Assembly (NCBI GenBank): GCA_014730165.1 | Contig: WJIS01000079.1 | Location: 1 to 54,313 of the forward strand | Reading direction: 5' to 3' | Length of the DNA stretch: 54,313 bases | Origin: Promethearchaeota archaeon | GTDB taxonomy: Archaea > Asgardarchaeota > Lokiarchaeia > Sigyniarchaeales > SOKP01 | In this document: one piece after another, positions 1 to 10,766 of the stretch | How positions within the stretch are numbered: the stretch's first letter is position 1 | Layout: each line of letters begins with the position of its first letter | The notes under the pieces: generated by a model | The model's database searches: none | What the model was told of the DNA's origin: nothing | Seen by the model: the letters and a program-made list of their open reading frames with translations, nothing else | Program-made: the position numbers and the translations under genes

Positions 1-675
1 AGCAGTATTGCTCATGATTTTAATAATTTATTAACTCTAATAAAGGGATATGCAGATATGGCACAGATGAATATCGAAAATGACCAGAAGACGAATAATT
101 ATCTTCAGGAGATTAGTAAATCAATCAAAGGAGCAGCGAAATTGATCCATAGATTATTGGATATGAGCAGAGAGAACAAATTATATAGAAAAGTCATTAA
201 TGTAAATAGAATTATAAAAAATCTATTAGAAATGCTTTCCTACTTCATCGCAGAGAATATAAGGGTTGAAACTAAACTTGAAGAAAAATTATGGAAAATT
301 AAAGCAAATCCAGAAAAAATCGAGCAAATTTTAATGAATTTAATCATAAACTCAAGAGATGCGATGCCAGAGGGAGGAAATTTAACAATTAACACAAAAA
401 ATATTCTAAGATCAGAAATATCAGATTCTAAGCAGTTAGATTGTCCATATGACCACTTGATTTGTATTTCGGTACAAGATCAGGGGACAGGTATCGAAAA
501 ATCTGAATTGGAAAAAATATTCAAACCTTTTTACACAACTAAAGAAGTGGGAAAGGGAACTGGACTCGGACTTTCAATAGTAAAAAACTTTATCTCCCAA
601 CATAAAGGGTGGATTGAAGTTGATAGTGAAATAAATAAAGGTTCAAATTTCAGAGTTTATCTTCCCTCAATCTAA
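1..675 (+). CDS. Sensor histidine kinase, 3' portion (5' end outside window)
   Basis: The reading frame is open from base 1, so the ATG at 58 in the ORF track is internal. Codons 1-9 read SSIAHDFNN, the phospho-acceptor H-box (His at residue 5 of the visible part). The N-box follows (NLIINSRDAMPEGG), then the G1 box (QDQGTGI), the F-box (IFKPFYTTK) and the G2 box (GKGTGLGLSIVKNF) of a GHKL ATPase, ending in FRVYLP. This is the complete catalytic core of a two-component kinase that transfers phosphate from ATP to its own His and then to a response regulator. The sensory part lies outside the window, and no receiver-domain gene follows, so it is probably an orphan. The H-box type (AHDFNN) is common in bacterial and Asgard PAS kinases. 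Confidence 0.93.
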   Translation, partial: SSIAHDFNNLLTLIKGYADMAQMNIENDQKTNNYLQEISKSIKGAAKLIHRLLDMSRENKLYRKVINVNRIIKNLLEMLSYFIAENIRVETKLEEKLWKIKANPEKIEQILMNLIINSRDAMPEGGNLTINTKNILRSEISDSKQLDCPYDHLICISVQDQGTGIEKSELEKIFKPFYTTKEVGKGTGLGLSIVKNFISQHKGWIEVDSEINKGSNFRVYLPSI

Positions 676-798
676 TATGTATTTTATCCTTCTCCAATTT
701 TATATATATATTATTCTTCAGATACTTACCTTCCAAATGATAGTATTTTTTATCGAAAACTTACTAAATTAAATAATTAAACCAAATAATCTAAAGAG

Positions 799-1740
799 AT
801 GTCGTTGGAAAAGATAAAGGATGAGTTAAAAAAGCTCAAAAAGAAGAAAGATGTGACAATCTTAGCTCATTATTATCAGCCGCTTGAAATTCAGGAAATA
901 GCAGATTATCTTGGAGATTCATTAGGATTATCACGCATCGCGAAAGAAAAAGCAAATTCAGAATATATAATATTTGCTGGTGTTCTGTTTATGGCTGAAA
1001 CTGCTTCGATAATTAATCAAGATAAAAAAGTGTTAATCCCTTCCAGAGATGCGGGGTGCCCTTTATCAGATTTTCTAAATCCTCAACAGATTGAAGATTA
1101 TAGAGATATGTATCCTGAATTACCTATAATCACCTATGTAAATACCACAGCAGAAGTAAAGGCACATTCTGATATCTGTTGTACATCATCGAATTCAGTT
1201 AGAATTATTAATAAAATTGCTAAAAAAAAAAATGTTGATACGGTTATTTTTGGTCCAGACCAAAATTTAGCAAGTTATGTAGCTGAACGAACAGATATAA
1301 AAATAATTAAGATTCCAGAAAATGGTCATTGCCGAGTTCATTCACAATTGTCGGTAAAAGATATAAATAAAGTCCAAAAAGAATATCCAAAGGCTCAAAT
1401 CCTTGTCCATCCCGAATGTAAAAAAAAGGTTAGGGATAAAGCAGATTACATTGGCTCTACAAGTGGGATCTACAATTACGTAAAGAAAAGTAGAAAACAT
1501 ACGGAATTCATTATAGGTACAGAAAAAGGTCTTTTAGAGAGACTTGCTATGGATTTTCCCTCAAAAAAGTTTTATTTAGCTAGTAATAAGTTAATCTGTT
1601 ATAATATGAAAAAAAATAGCTTAGAAACTATCCGAGATATAATGAATGATATCGAGAATGAAAAATATAGAGTAATCGTTCCTAGAGAAATCGTGGAAAA
1701 AGCTATTAAACCTTTGAATAGAATGTTCGAATATTCTTGA
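799..1740 (+). CDS. nadA: Quinolinate synthase NadA
   Basis: The 313-residue protein matches the A-type NadA family in length and layout. NadA condenses iminoaspartate with dihydroxyacetone phosphate to make quinolinate, the precursor of NAD, using an oxygen-sensitive [4Fe-4S] cluster in the cytoplasm. The three cluster cysteines are visible: C87 in SRDAGCPLSDF, C178 in GHCRVH and C267 in LICYNMKK. The N-terminal AHYYQPLEIQEIADYLGDS motif is also typical, as are the 'VNTTAEVKA' and 'CCTSSNS' segments. nadB and nadC are not adjacent. The gene stands alone and converges with the LRR gene. ATG start at 799 is preceded by an AT-rich promoter-like stretch. Confidence 0.96.
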   Translation: MSLEKIKDELKKLKKKKDVTILAHYYQPLEIQEIADYLGDSLGLSRIAKEKANSEYIIFAGVLFMAETASIINQDKKVLIPSRDAGCPLSDFLNPQQIEDYRDMYPELPIITYVNTTAEVKAHSDICCTSSNSVRIINKIAKKKNVDTVIFGPDQNLASYVAERTDIKIIKIPENGHCRVHSQLSVKDINKVQKEYPKAQILVHPECKKKVRDKADYIGSTSGIYNYVKKSRKHTEFIIGTEKGLLERLAMDFPSKKFYLASNKLICYNMKKNSLETIRDIMNDIENEKYRVIVPREIVEKAIKPLNRMFEYS

Positions 1741-1767
1741 ATGTCCGTAAGTTTAAATACTTTATAT

Positions 1768-3369
1768 CTAAAGATAATACGTAATCTTTCTCTGATTCTT
1801 ATTTTTTAACCATTTTAAGAAAGTTTTAGTTGGTCTACCTGACCAGATTATATTCGAATTATTGACTAGTTCAAATTTCTTAACATCATTATGGTTAAAA
1901 TTGAACTCTTCCATGATATCACTCAACTTTATGACCCAAGATACAAAATCTTTGTATAACTTCCCATCATAGTCTGATTTAGCATTTGATTTATGAGTTC
2001 TTTCATAAAATTCAATATCAGCAGTATTAAATCCTTGGAAATATCTGTAATTCTGGTTTTGCCATAAAAATTCAATTTTATCATCATTCACATCTCTTAT
2101 ATTACATTCCCACATTTTTACTTTTTCAAGAGAGGGAAATGTTCTTAGATTGTCGGGTATTTCAGTTAGATATTCATTTCCGGAAAGATCAATTGATTTT
2201 AATTTTTGGAGATCCTTAAGATCAGTTAAATCTTTAATTCTATTATTTCTCAGAAATAGGTGCTCAAGATTTTGATTCGCATTTAAACCCGTTAAGTTCT
2301 CAATAATATTATTATTTAATTTTAAACATATTAGTCCATCATAATTTTCTATTCCGCTTAAATTTTTTAGAAGATTATTGGATAAATCCAAGATCTCAAT
2401 TGAACTTTCCTTTCCTTCTAATCCCTCTATATTTTCAATATTTGAAATCTTTTGATTTATCAAGTGAATTTCGGTGTCTTGAGCGATTCCAATTATTTTC
2501 CCGTCATATTTTATAAAATCAAATGGATCCTCATCAAAATATTCAATATTTTGATTTAAGAACCGAATTAATGGGAAGTTTTTTCTCTCTTTATAGTGTT
2601 GATAAATTTCTCTCACGAGAGTTTCCTTATTTTGCTCTTTTATACTATTTTTGATTTTTTGGAAAATTATAGGAAAATGTTTAATGTGAAAATATCGGAG
2701 TATTTGATTAATAATACTGATTATAGCAGGTGTTTGAATCAACTCATCGGTATTTAACAAATCATTCAAACGTCTTACACTTTCATTTAGGATTGGTAAA
2801 TTAATCGTACTAAAAATCGACTCAAATTCATCGGTACTCAATACTTTTAAATATCGTTCCTGAATTAGAAAATTAATAACGCTGGAATGTCCGCTCGAGG
2901 CTCTAAGAGCAACCTCTTCCTTGAATACTTTTCTCGCTTGTGGATCTCCCACACGAACTAATTCCTTTAATAATGGAAATGCGATATTTCTATGTAAAAT
3001 TCTTGTGTCATATCCATTTTCAACCCACGCTTGAATATTTGAACAATGACCCCAAAATTCTACTTCTGGTTTAATTTTATTTCTGACACCAAAATCACGT
3101 TCCATAGATCGATCAAGGTATTCAGCGGCTTCGTCTATGGAATCAATCTCATCATAATCTCTAATATTATCAACGGGTATATTAAGGAGGAGGTACATAC
3201 ATTGTCTGAACATCTGATTTTTTACATAAATGTTTGTTCTTCCATTTTCTAGTTTTAAGGTTATGAATTTATTGATTTTTTTTTCTTTTTGTTGAGTATT
3301 TTTAGCAATCAGCAATAAAGCTATGCTAAAGCTTATGAGTGTTAAAAAAACAATTTTGACAAAGATCAT
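1768..3369 (-). CDS. Leucine-rich-repeat protein of Asgard type with possible N-terminal membrane anchor
   Basis: The protein has 533 residues. Residues 1-22 form one hydrophobic segment (FVKIVFLTLISFSIALLLIA) that could be a signal anchor. A region around INKFITLKLENGRTNIYV and the EFWGHCSNIQAW motif follows; I associate this arrangement with LRR proteins of Lokiarchaeia. After an alpha-helical middle part, residues about 295-435 hold five or six SDS22-like leucine-rich repeats of the LxxLxLxxNxI type (for example LEILDLSNNLLKNLSGI-like units). LRRs usually bind proteins, so a scaffold or signalling role is inferred. The family-like portion seems to begin near residue 33, so the anchor may be a lineage-specific addition or a wrong start. 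Convergent with nadA. Confidence 0.82.
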   Translation of the reverse strand: MIFVKIVFLTLISFSIALLLIAKNTQQKEKKINKFITLKLENGRTNIYVKNQMFRQCMYLLLNIPVDNIRDYDEIDSIDEAAEYLDRSMERDFGVRNKIKPEVEFWGHCSNIQAWVENGYDTRILHRNIAFPLLKELVRVGDPQARKVFKEEVALRASSGHSSVINFLIQERYLKVLSTDEFESIFSTINLPILNESVRRLNDLLNTDELIQTPAIISIINQILRYFHIKHFPIIFQKIKNSIKEQNKETLVREIYQHYKERKNFPLIRFLNQNIEYFDEDPFDFIKYDGKIIGIAQDTEIHLINQKISNIENIEGLEGKESSIEILDLSNNLLKNLSGIENYDGLICLKLNNNIIENLTGLNANQNLEHLFLRNNRIKDLTDLKDLQKLKSIDLSGNEYLTEIPDNLRTFPSLEKVKMWECNIRDVNDDKIEFLWQNQNYRYFQGFNTADIEFYERTHKSNAKSDYDGKLYKDFVSWVIKLSDIMEEFNFNHNDVKKFELVNNSNIIWSGRPTKTFLKWLKNKNQRKITYYL

Positions 3370-3515
3370 TGAAGATAACTGGATTGAAGGTGATTGAATT
3401 TTTTATAGAATCATAAGTTAATTCCAACAATTTTATTAGATCTAACTATTTAAAATTCTAATTTTTTAAAATTTCTGGATTATATATCAGTAGAAATATT
3501 ATAGATATCAAGATT

Positions 3516-4814
3516 TTAGTTTATTAACGTATGGCAAATAGGACATTCTTTCCAATCCTTAGAAACTTTTGCCTCACATTTAGGATTTGAACAAATAACT
3601 AATTCCTCCTTTTTAAGCATTTCCTGCTTATACCTTATACTTGCATTATTAGCTTCGTCTATACTTTTTAAAAAAATGTCATTATCTAATGAATTTTTAC
3701 AACGAGCACAAGATTTAGAAAAATCTTGACTAAGTATGGTTTTTCCGCATTTTGGGCAAAATCCTTTTACTTTATCAAGTATCTCATCTACTTCTCGATC
3801 CTTTGTATCTGCAATTGACACAATATTTAAATCTTCATACTGTTCAGAACCTTGGATAATATTTATTAAAGAATTTGTTCCCTCTTTGGATTTTGACAAT
3901 TTCTCAGACTGAACAACTAAATCCATTAAAAATGTTTTTGATATTCCCATATCAATTGCTAGTTTAATAATAAGTTTTTCAATTAACATCTCAAAAGGTT
4001 CCCGAATTCTCTCCCATATTAAATCCATATTTATTAATTTCTTAGCTATTTTCTCAGCCATCTTATCTAAATCATAGATTTGTCTGTATCCTTTTAGATT
4101 TATATGTATGATTTCTTCGATAAGATGATCACCTATCAACCTAAATGTGCTTGTGCCCAGGAGGTCTTCTGAATGGAAAAAGAATACATCATTTTCTCGA
4201 TTAAACATGTAGAATCCCAAATGACTGGACATTATTTTATCCACATAAAAATCGATTCTTAATTTTTTAACCTTATAATGTTTACAAAATTCATTAATTT
4301 CAAATTTATATTCACGCGTAAGCACAGAATTCAGAAAAATATAAAAAAGAGCTAAAAATAATTCACGATTCTGGTTAATCTCAAAGAATTTATCTCCAAT
4401 TTTGGATATCATCCGAAGAATTTGAAATAATATTGACTCTTCAATACCTATTTGTTGATAAAAACTAATTAATTCCGTAGACTTTAGTATAACATCGTTA
4501 ATTTCGTTTATATAGAATATTTCTTTTTCCCTATTATCATAATCTTCATTTAAACCTTCTATTCCCTTTTCTGTGATAAAATAATGCGGTGCACCTTGAA
4601 AGATGCGTTTTTCTATATTATTTTTTTGGAGATGTAATTTTATATATTTTGAAAGAGTGGAACGACTCATATCAGATTTTTCTTGTAAGTTAGAGAATCT
4701 ATGCGGTCCTAAGTTCCTCAAGACAAACAGGATTCGCTTATCATATTCATCCATATCTGAGGCTATTTGGATGACTTTCTTTTCAGTTGTATTACTGATA
4801 TTTGATTGTTCCAT
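3516..4814 (-). CDS. Winged-helix protein with C-terminal zinc ribbons
   Basis: The protein has 432 residues. Residues about 22-90 look like a winged helix: a recognition-helix segment (MSRSTLSKYIKLHL) followed by a wing ending in FITEKGIEGL. A long, mostly helical middle (about 100-340) has no motif that I recognise. The end carries two C4 zinc-ribbon knuckle pairs, CPKCG..CARC near residue 360 and CSNPKCE..CPIC at the very C-terminus. A transcription regulator or nucleic-acid-binding protein is the natural inference, but the ligand is unknown. The gene is divergent from the small coiled-coil gene at 5066, with about 250 bp between them holding only AT-rich, promoter-like sequence. Confidence 0.78.
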   Translation of the reverse strand: MEQSNISNTTEKKVIQIASDMDEYDKRILFVLRNLGPHRFSNLQEKSDMSRSTLSKYIKLHLQKNNIEKRIFQGAPHYFITEKGIEGLNEDYDNREKEIFYINEINDVILKSTELISFYQQIGIEESILFQILRMISKIGDKFFEINQNRELFLALFYIFLNSVLTREYKFEINEFCKHYKVKKLRIDFYVDKIMSSHLGFYMFNRENDVFFFHSEDLLGTSTFRLIGDHLIEEIIHINLKGYRQIYDLDKMAEKIAKKLINMDLIWERIREPFEMLIEKLIIKLAIDMGISKTFLMDLVVQSEKLSKSKEGTNSLINIIQGSEQYEDLNIVSIADTKDREVDEILDKVKGFCPKCGKTILSQDFSKSCARCKNSLDNDIFLKSIDEANNASIRYKQEMLKKEELVICSNPKCEAKVSKDWKECPICHTLIN

Positions 4815-5065
4815 ATATGATATATCTGAAACTTCATACTTAAACTTAGACTATAATTTTAAAAATTATTGAGGATTTCGAACTATTATATTGATGGCGA
4901 ACTTGATATAAGAAAAATCAAAATAATCAATTTCAGCATTAAATGATGAGATCTTTATTTTTTTAAGAAATAAATTTATAAATCTGTAAGAAATATGATT
5001 TATCGTTTCAGTTCTCAAAATTGGGATGAAATATCTTAATATAATTAAGCATTTAAACATGTGTG

Positions 5066-5251
5066 ATGAATTTGTCTATTGAAAATCCGAATGTTATGAA
5101 CAGATTAAAAAAGATTGAGAATAAATTAGAAAATCTCGAGAAAAGAATCGCAAATATTGAAGATTTAGTAGGAAAAAACCCAAAACCGAGAAGACCAGGA
5201 CCTCCCCACCCTGGAAGGGGACCTGAACCTCCGGAGCCATTTAGGTTTTAG
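5066..5251 (+). CDS. Small coiled-coil protein with proline-rich tail
   Basis: The protein has 61 residues from the ATG at 5066; a GTG directly before it (5063) would add one residue. Residues about 8-38 are an amphipathic heptad-like helix (NRLKKIENKLENLEKRIANI), consistent with a short oligomerising coiled coil. The last 25 residues are rich in Pro, Gly and Arg (RRPGPPHPGRGPEPPEP). I recognise no family. The composition is far from random AT-rich translation, which supports it being a real gene. It sits 87 bp before ligA on the same strand, but any link is unproven. Confidence 0.66.
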   Translation: MNLSIENPNVMNRLKKIENKLENLEKRIANIEDLVGKNPKPRRPGPPHPGRGPEPPEPFRF

Positions 5252-5332
5252 ATCTTCTATACCAACCAATAAGATTTATTTTTTTAGCGATCTTTTAAAA
5301 TATTTATTTTCAAATATAATAAACCAATTTGA

Positions 5333-7378
<2,046 letters not shown>

Positions 7379-7385
7379 TTCTTTA

Positions 7386-7395
7386 TTTTTTTTTT
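7386..7395 (+). terminator. T10 tract after ligA
   Basis: Ten consecutive T residues begin eight bases after the ligA stop codon. Archaeal RNA polymerase terminates at U-rich runs without needing a hairpin, so this is a plausible terminator. Confidence 0.5.
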
Positions 7396-7537
7396 ATAAA
7401 TGTTGATAACTTTCTATTTAGTTTATTTTTTTTATACATATTTTATCGAACTGGAGTATGTAATGATCGACAAGAGTATATTAATATTAAAGATTCCTCT
7501 ATAAACTCAAGTATATACAATTTAATGGTGGAAAATT

Positions 7538-7789
7538 ATTACACAATATAGATTTCGTTTAACTGGAGTTCCTCCAGATCAGGCTATAAAACAAATAGAA
7601 GTGGACCCAAATCAATCAATCGCTGAAATAAAGAAAACAGTTCAACGTGAATATAAACTTAACCCGATCCTGGCTATCCAATTCATTTTTAAAGGAAAGG
7701 TTCTCCCTGATGATTTAAAGTTCTCAAAAGTGGGTATCCATCCCAAAAAAGACGTTATTACCGTTATGGCAACACAAGCAGGCGGATAA
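7538..7789 (+). CDS. Ubiquitin-like beta-grasp protein ending in Gly-Gly
   Basis: The ORF track starts at GTG 7601, but the frame is open back to a stop at 7523 and the upstream codons encode the first strand and turn of a ubiquitin fold (QYRFRLTGVPPDQAIKQIEV). The full product is about 83 residues: strand 1 RFRLTG, strand 2 AIKQIEV, the long helix SIAEIKKTVQREYKL, then IQFIFKGKVLPDD and VITVMATQAGG. It ends exactly with the conjugation-type GG, so no processing protease would be needed. No ATG, GTG or TTG exists upstream in frame; the best candidates are the tandem ATT codons at 7535/7538, which lie just after GGTGG (7527-7531). No E1, E2, E3 or JAMM gene is nearby. A Urm1/SAMP-like sulphur carrier role is the main alternative to ubiquitin-type conjugation. 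Confidence 0.82.
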   Translation: MTQYRFRLTGVPPDQAIKQIEVDPNQSIAEIKKTVQREYKLNPILAIQFIFKGKVLPDDLKFSKVGIHPKKDVITVMATQAGG

Positions 7790-7800
7790 GTAATAGTAAC

Positions 7801-7836
7801 CTTTCTATTTCATTTTATTTTTATTTTTCTTTTCTT
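7801..7836 (+). terminator. Polypyrimidine/T-rich tract after the ubiquitin-like gene
   Basis: An almost uninterrupted pyrimidine run with several T4-T5 stretches starts 11 bases after the stop codon. This is the usual form of an archaeal transcription stop. Confidence 0.4.
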
Positions 7837-7962
7837 CAAAAAGGTTTATTCTAATCCTAAAAAAATTAAAAATTTCTATGCAAAATATTTTGAAATCAAG
7901 AAACTTAATGGTAATATGATTCACTTTTAATAATCATAAAGAAAAAACATTTAAAATAAATT

Positions 7963-8667
7963 TTAATTCTCGTTGAAGGTCTTATCCTTTAAATCCTCAT
8001 CCTGTTTCAATTTGGGTTTTTCAACGATTTCAAATAAATCATTGGGAGTATATTCAGGACGAAAGGATTTAAATTCAATATCTTCAGAAATCTCAATAAA
8101 TTCATCCTTCTCGGTAAGATCAGATTGCTCTGTTTGATCTTCAGCTGTACTAGTTAATATCTTTCCTGTTCTAAGTAAATCTTCTTGAAATTCTTTAAAT
8201 CCCTCACCAGTTTTAGCAGATAATTCAAAATATGTCATACCCTTAGATTTAGCATATTCGATTCCTTCATCTTTTCTAATTGCTCGATTTTTAATATCAA
8301 CTTTATTCGCGAGAAGATAAAACTTTGAAACCCTCTCTGTATTGACCATAGAAAACCAAGAGTCAATGTTCATATAACTTGGGAACCATTCTACCGAATA
8401 TACAAGGATTATGATATCTGCATCGGCAAAAAAGGTATCTTGGAAACTTCGAAATTGTTCTTGTCCCGCAAGATCCCAAATTACTGCTTTCCCATCTTTT
8501 TCTGTAATTTCAAACGAATGGAATTCAATCGCAGTAGTCATCTGAAGTTTTTCTTCAGAATTAAGAGATCCATTCAACCTCTTTGATATGGTTGTCTTTC
8601 CTGTAGCTCCATCTCCGGCTATAACTATTTTAAATACTTTTTTATCTGATAATTGTTTTACCATCAT
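7963..8667 (-). CDS. Ras/Rab-like small GTPase with acidic C-terminal tail
   Basis: The protein has 234 residues, with residues 10-170 forming a Ras-superfamily G domain. G1 is GDGATGKT (18-25), switch I has T44/T45, G3 is WDLAGQE (64-70) with the catalytic Gln present at 69, G4 is NKVD (121-124) and G5 is SAK (150-152). It should therefore bind and hydrolyse GTP. Residues about 171-234 form an acidic, low-complexity tail. There is no C-terminal cysteine, so prenylation is excluded and any membrane link must be by other means. Small GTPases of this type are expanded in Asgard archaea. A small Cys-containing gene lies 65 bp upstream on the same strand; an AT-rich TATA-like element sits between them. 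Confidence 0.94.
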   Translation of the reverse strand: MMVKQLSDKKVFKIVIAGDGATGKTTISKRLNGSLNSEEKLQMTTAIEFHSFEITEKDGKAVIWDLAGQEQFRSFQDTFFADADIIILVYSVEWFPSYMNIDSWFSMVNTERVSKFYLLANKVDIKNRAIRKDEGIEYAKSKGMTYFELSAKTGEGFKEFQEDLLRTGKILTSTAEDQTEQSDLTEKDEFIEISEDIEFKSFRPEYTPNDLFEIVEKPKLKQDEDLKDKTFNEN

Positions 8668-8680
8668 TTAAACCATCCCT

Positions 8681-8700
8681 AATTTTATATTATATATATT
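8681..8700 (-). promoter_or_regulatory. Candidate TATA element before the small GTPase gene
   Basis: On the minus strand this reads as a run of alternating TATA (AATATATATAATATAAAATT) ending 14 bases before the GTPase start codon. It could give the GTPase its own promoter inside the putative two-gene operon. In an AT-rich genome such runs are common, so this is weak. Confidence 0.3.
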
Positions 8701-8732
8701 TTTGTACTATTTACTTTAAGAACGCCAAACTC

Positions 8733-9053
8733 CTACTTATATCCCCCTAAACTCTTATTGCAGCTAAGTGCTACAAGATTTGGATTATATAGTATATAAG
8801 GAGTGATATAAACTCTCTTTCCATCTAAAACCGTACAATGTCTACATTGCATATCCTTATCTATATAAGCAATCATAGTGTGTACTGCTTTTTTGTCATT
8901 TTTAGAGGAATAATGCATTAATACTATTGGAAAAGGAAAACGCTCAACACTATCAACAACATCTTCTGAAACAACGATTTTAAAGACTCTATTGCATTCT
9001 GAACAAGGTACCATAGTTTCGAATTTAGCGTCCTTTTTAATCTCTGTTATCAT
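8733..9053 (-). CDS. Small protein with paired CxxC motifs upstream of the GTPase
   Basis: The protein has 106 residues. Two cysteine pairs are visible, CSEC near residue 17 (PCSECNRVFKI) and CRHC near residue 71, about 55 residues apart, with a central FPFPIVLMHYSS segment. This suggests a small zinc-stabilised domain, but I cannot name a family with certainty. It is the first gene of a likely operon with the small GTPase (65 bp gap, same strand), so a role as GTPase partner or regulator is an inference from context only. Start ATG at 9053. Confidence 0.68.
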   Translation of the reverse strand: MITEIKKDAKFETMVPCSECNRVFKIVVSEDVVDSVERFPFPIVLMHYSSKNDKKAVHTMIAYIDKDMQCRHCTVLDGKRVYITPYILYNPNLVALSCNKSLGGYK

Positions 9054-9225
9054 ATGCTGTAATTGATATACACTGAATTCTTTTGAATCTTCTCTCTAAA
9101 GAGTAAATAGGGATATATAGAAAATTTATGACTATTTATTCTGATCCATGGAAATTGGAAAAATAAGTAATTATAAATAAGATTTTTAATATAAAAATAA
9201 AGTGAGTATTTATTAAATTCTTCTA

Positions 9226-10638
9226 TTAAGCTTGTCCTTTCCACGAGTATTTTTCTGACTTTTTTTCATGAATTTCAGCAATTTTTTTACGTAAATCTCC
9301 CAGTTCCTTACCATGTAAGGGGAAGTAATATAGACTAATGACTCCTAATAATATAAAGATCGATTGTACAATTAAAAGAAGAAATTTTATCCCTACTATT
9401 GCTATAAAATCCTGTGAAGGTGCGTTTCTGATGAATCCAAATAACAACAATATTGAAGTCCCAAATATTGGACCAATGCTCTCACCGATTTTGAGGAAAA
9501 AAGCGTTAGTTCCAAGAATTAATCCCTCTCTACGTTTATTATTCTGAACTTCATCTGAATCAGTAACCAGAGAAAGAACGGGATAATCAAATAGTACATA
9601 TCCTTGCGCAATGAAATTCATAATTAGAAATAACCAAATCAATATCTCCAGTTCTCGGGGTAGAATCACAAAAAAACCGATTATATTAAAAATAATTTGA
9701 AGTATTCCTCCATATATCATCAAGGTTCTCATTTCATATTTTTCAGAAAGTCTTTTATAAATCAGATAACCAATTAAAGCAACCACAGTAGAAAGAAGAT
9801 AATATAACAGCGAAGCTAATATGTAATCCACTCCGAAAATATAGAAATAAGCAAAGACAAAACTTAATCCAAGAGACATGTTAATATGATAGAACACCCG
9901 AAATGAAGTTACTGAAAGAAATGATCGATTAGATATCACTTCCTTAATTGCTGTAATAAGGCCTAGATCGACTTGATCTTCATATAATTCAGGCCTTTCT
10001 TCCAATTTAGATCCAGCATAGAAATAGCAGATCGCAGATATTAGAGCACATATACCCGCATATATCTGAAATGTTAAAAGTCCCATCTCATAAATTAAAA
10101 AGGATAATAAAACGGGTAATGCACCAATTATAAGAAATAATTGATTATTCAATGCCATCTGATTTCTTTCTTTTGTACTTTCCGTTAATTCTGGCATCAA
10201 AGCCATCCAAACTAACCATACAAGCGATAGCAACATATCGAATGCACAGATGCTAACAACAAAATGGATAAATATAATAATTTGATTATTATAACTCCAC
10301 GGAAACCACATAGAAAAAAAGAGGAATGCCCATAGTAAGCCTCCCCATTTAATATATACCAATCTGCGACTTCCCCATTTTTTAAAATCTGTTTTATCGC
10401 TAATACGTCCACCATAGAAATCATTAACGGAGTTAACGATTGCATAAATCACTTGTCCTAATGTAAAAAGAATTTGCTGTAAGCCCAAATCATCCCAGAA
10501 GAAATTCACGTATGTAAGGCTAAAAATCCCACTCAAAATAATATTCGGGAAATTAACTAATGAATATATGGTCCGTTCGCGGCGTGTAAGCTTAAATTGA
10601 TCTTCCATATCAAGAGTTTTAGTATCAACTTTTTCCAT
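9226..10638 (-). CDS. MFS transporter of the GPH (sugar:cation symporter) type
   Basis: The protein has 470 residues with about 12 hydrophobic segments. The loop after the second segment reads NDFYGGRISDKTDFKKWGSRR, matching the GPH/melibiose-carrier subgroup signature (N-D-x-x-x-G-x-x-S-D-x-T, followed by the WGRRRP-like motif). GPH proteins import sugars or glycosides with Na+ or H+. The substrate cannot be read from sequence, and no sugar-metabolism genes adjoin. The N-terminal 20 residues are charged and cytoplasmic, and the C-terminus is short and basic. It is divergent from the DUF362 gene, with a 128-bp AT-rich shared promoter region. Confidence 0.85.
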   Translation of the reverse strand: MEKVDTKTLDMEDQFKLTRRERTIYSLVNFPNIILSGIFSLTYVNFFWDDLGLQQILFTLGQVIYAIVNSVNDFYGGRISDKTDFKKWGSRRLVYIKWGGLLWAFLFFSMWFPWSYNNQIIIFIHFVVSICAFDMLLSLVWLVWMALMPELTESTKERNQMALNNQLFLIIGALPVLLSFLIYEMGLLTFQIYAGICALISAICYFYAGSKLEERPELYEDQVDLGLITAIKEVISNRSFLSVTSFRVFYHINMSLGLSFVFAYFYIFGVDYILASLLYYLLSTVVALIGYLIYKRLSEKYEMRTLMIYGGILQIIFNIIGFFVILPRELEILIWLFLIMNFIAQGYVLFDYPVLSLVTDSDEVQNNKRREGLILGTNAFFLKIGESIGPIFGTSILLLFGFIRNAPSQDFIAIVGIKFLLLIVQSIFILLGVISLYYFPLHGKELGDLRKKIAEIHEKKSEKYSWKGQA

Positions 10639-10766
10639 TTTAAAACAACCTATTATGTGTAATGATAATTGTAAGATACATTCTAATTTTAATTTCTCAG
10701 TTTCCTTAATTCTTATAGAGTTATTTTTATTAGAACTTTTTAATTAATTGTCAAATTTATATTTGA

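Noticed and set aside
4866-5060. 64-aa minus-strand ORF upstream of the winged-helix/zinc-ribbon gene
   Set aside because: Lies in the divergent promoter region and has low-complexity AT-type composition; no supporting signal.
9050-9244. 64-aa minus-strand ORF between the Cys-pair protein and the MFS gene
   Set aside because: Composition is that of translated AT-rich DNA (Tyr, Ile, Asn, Phe), it overlaps both neighbours, and it has no recognisable feature.
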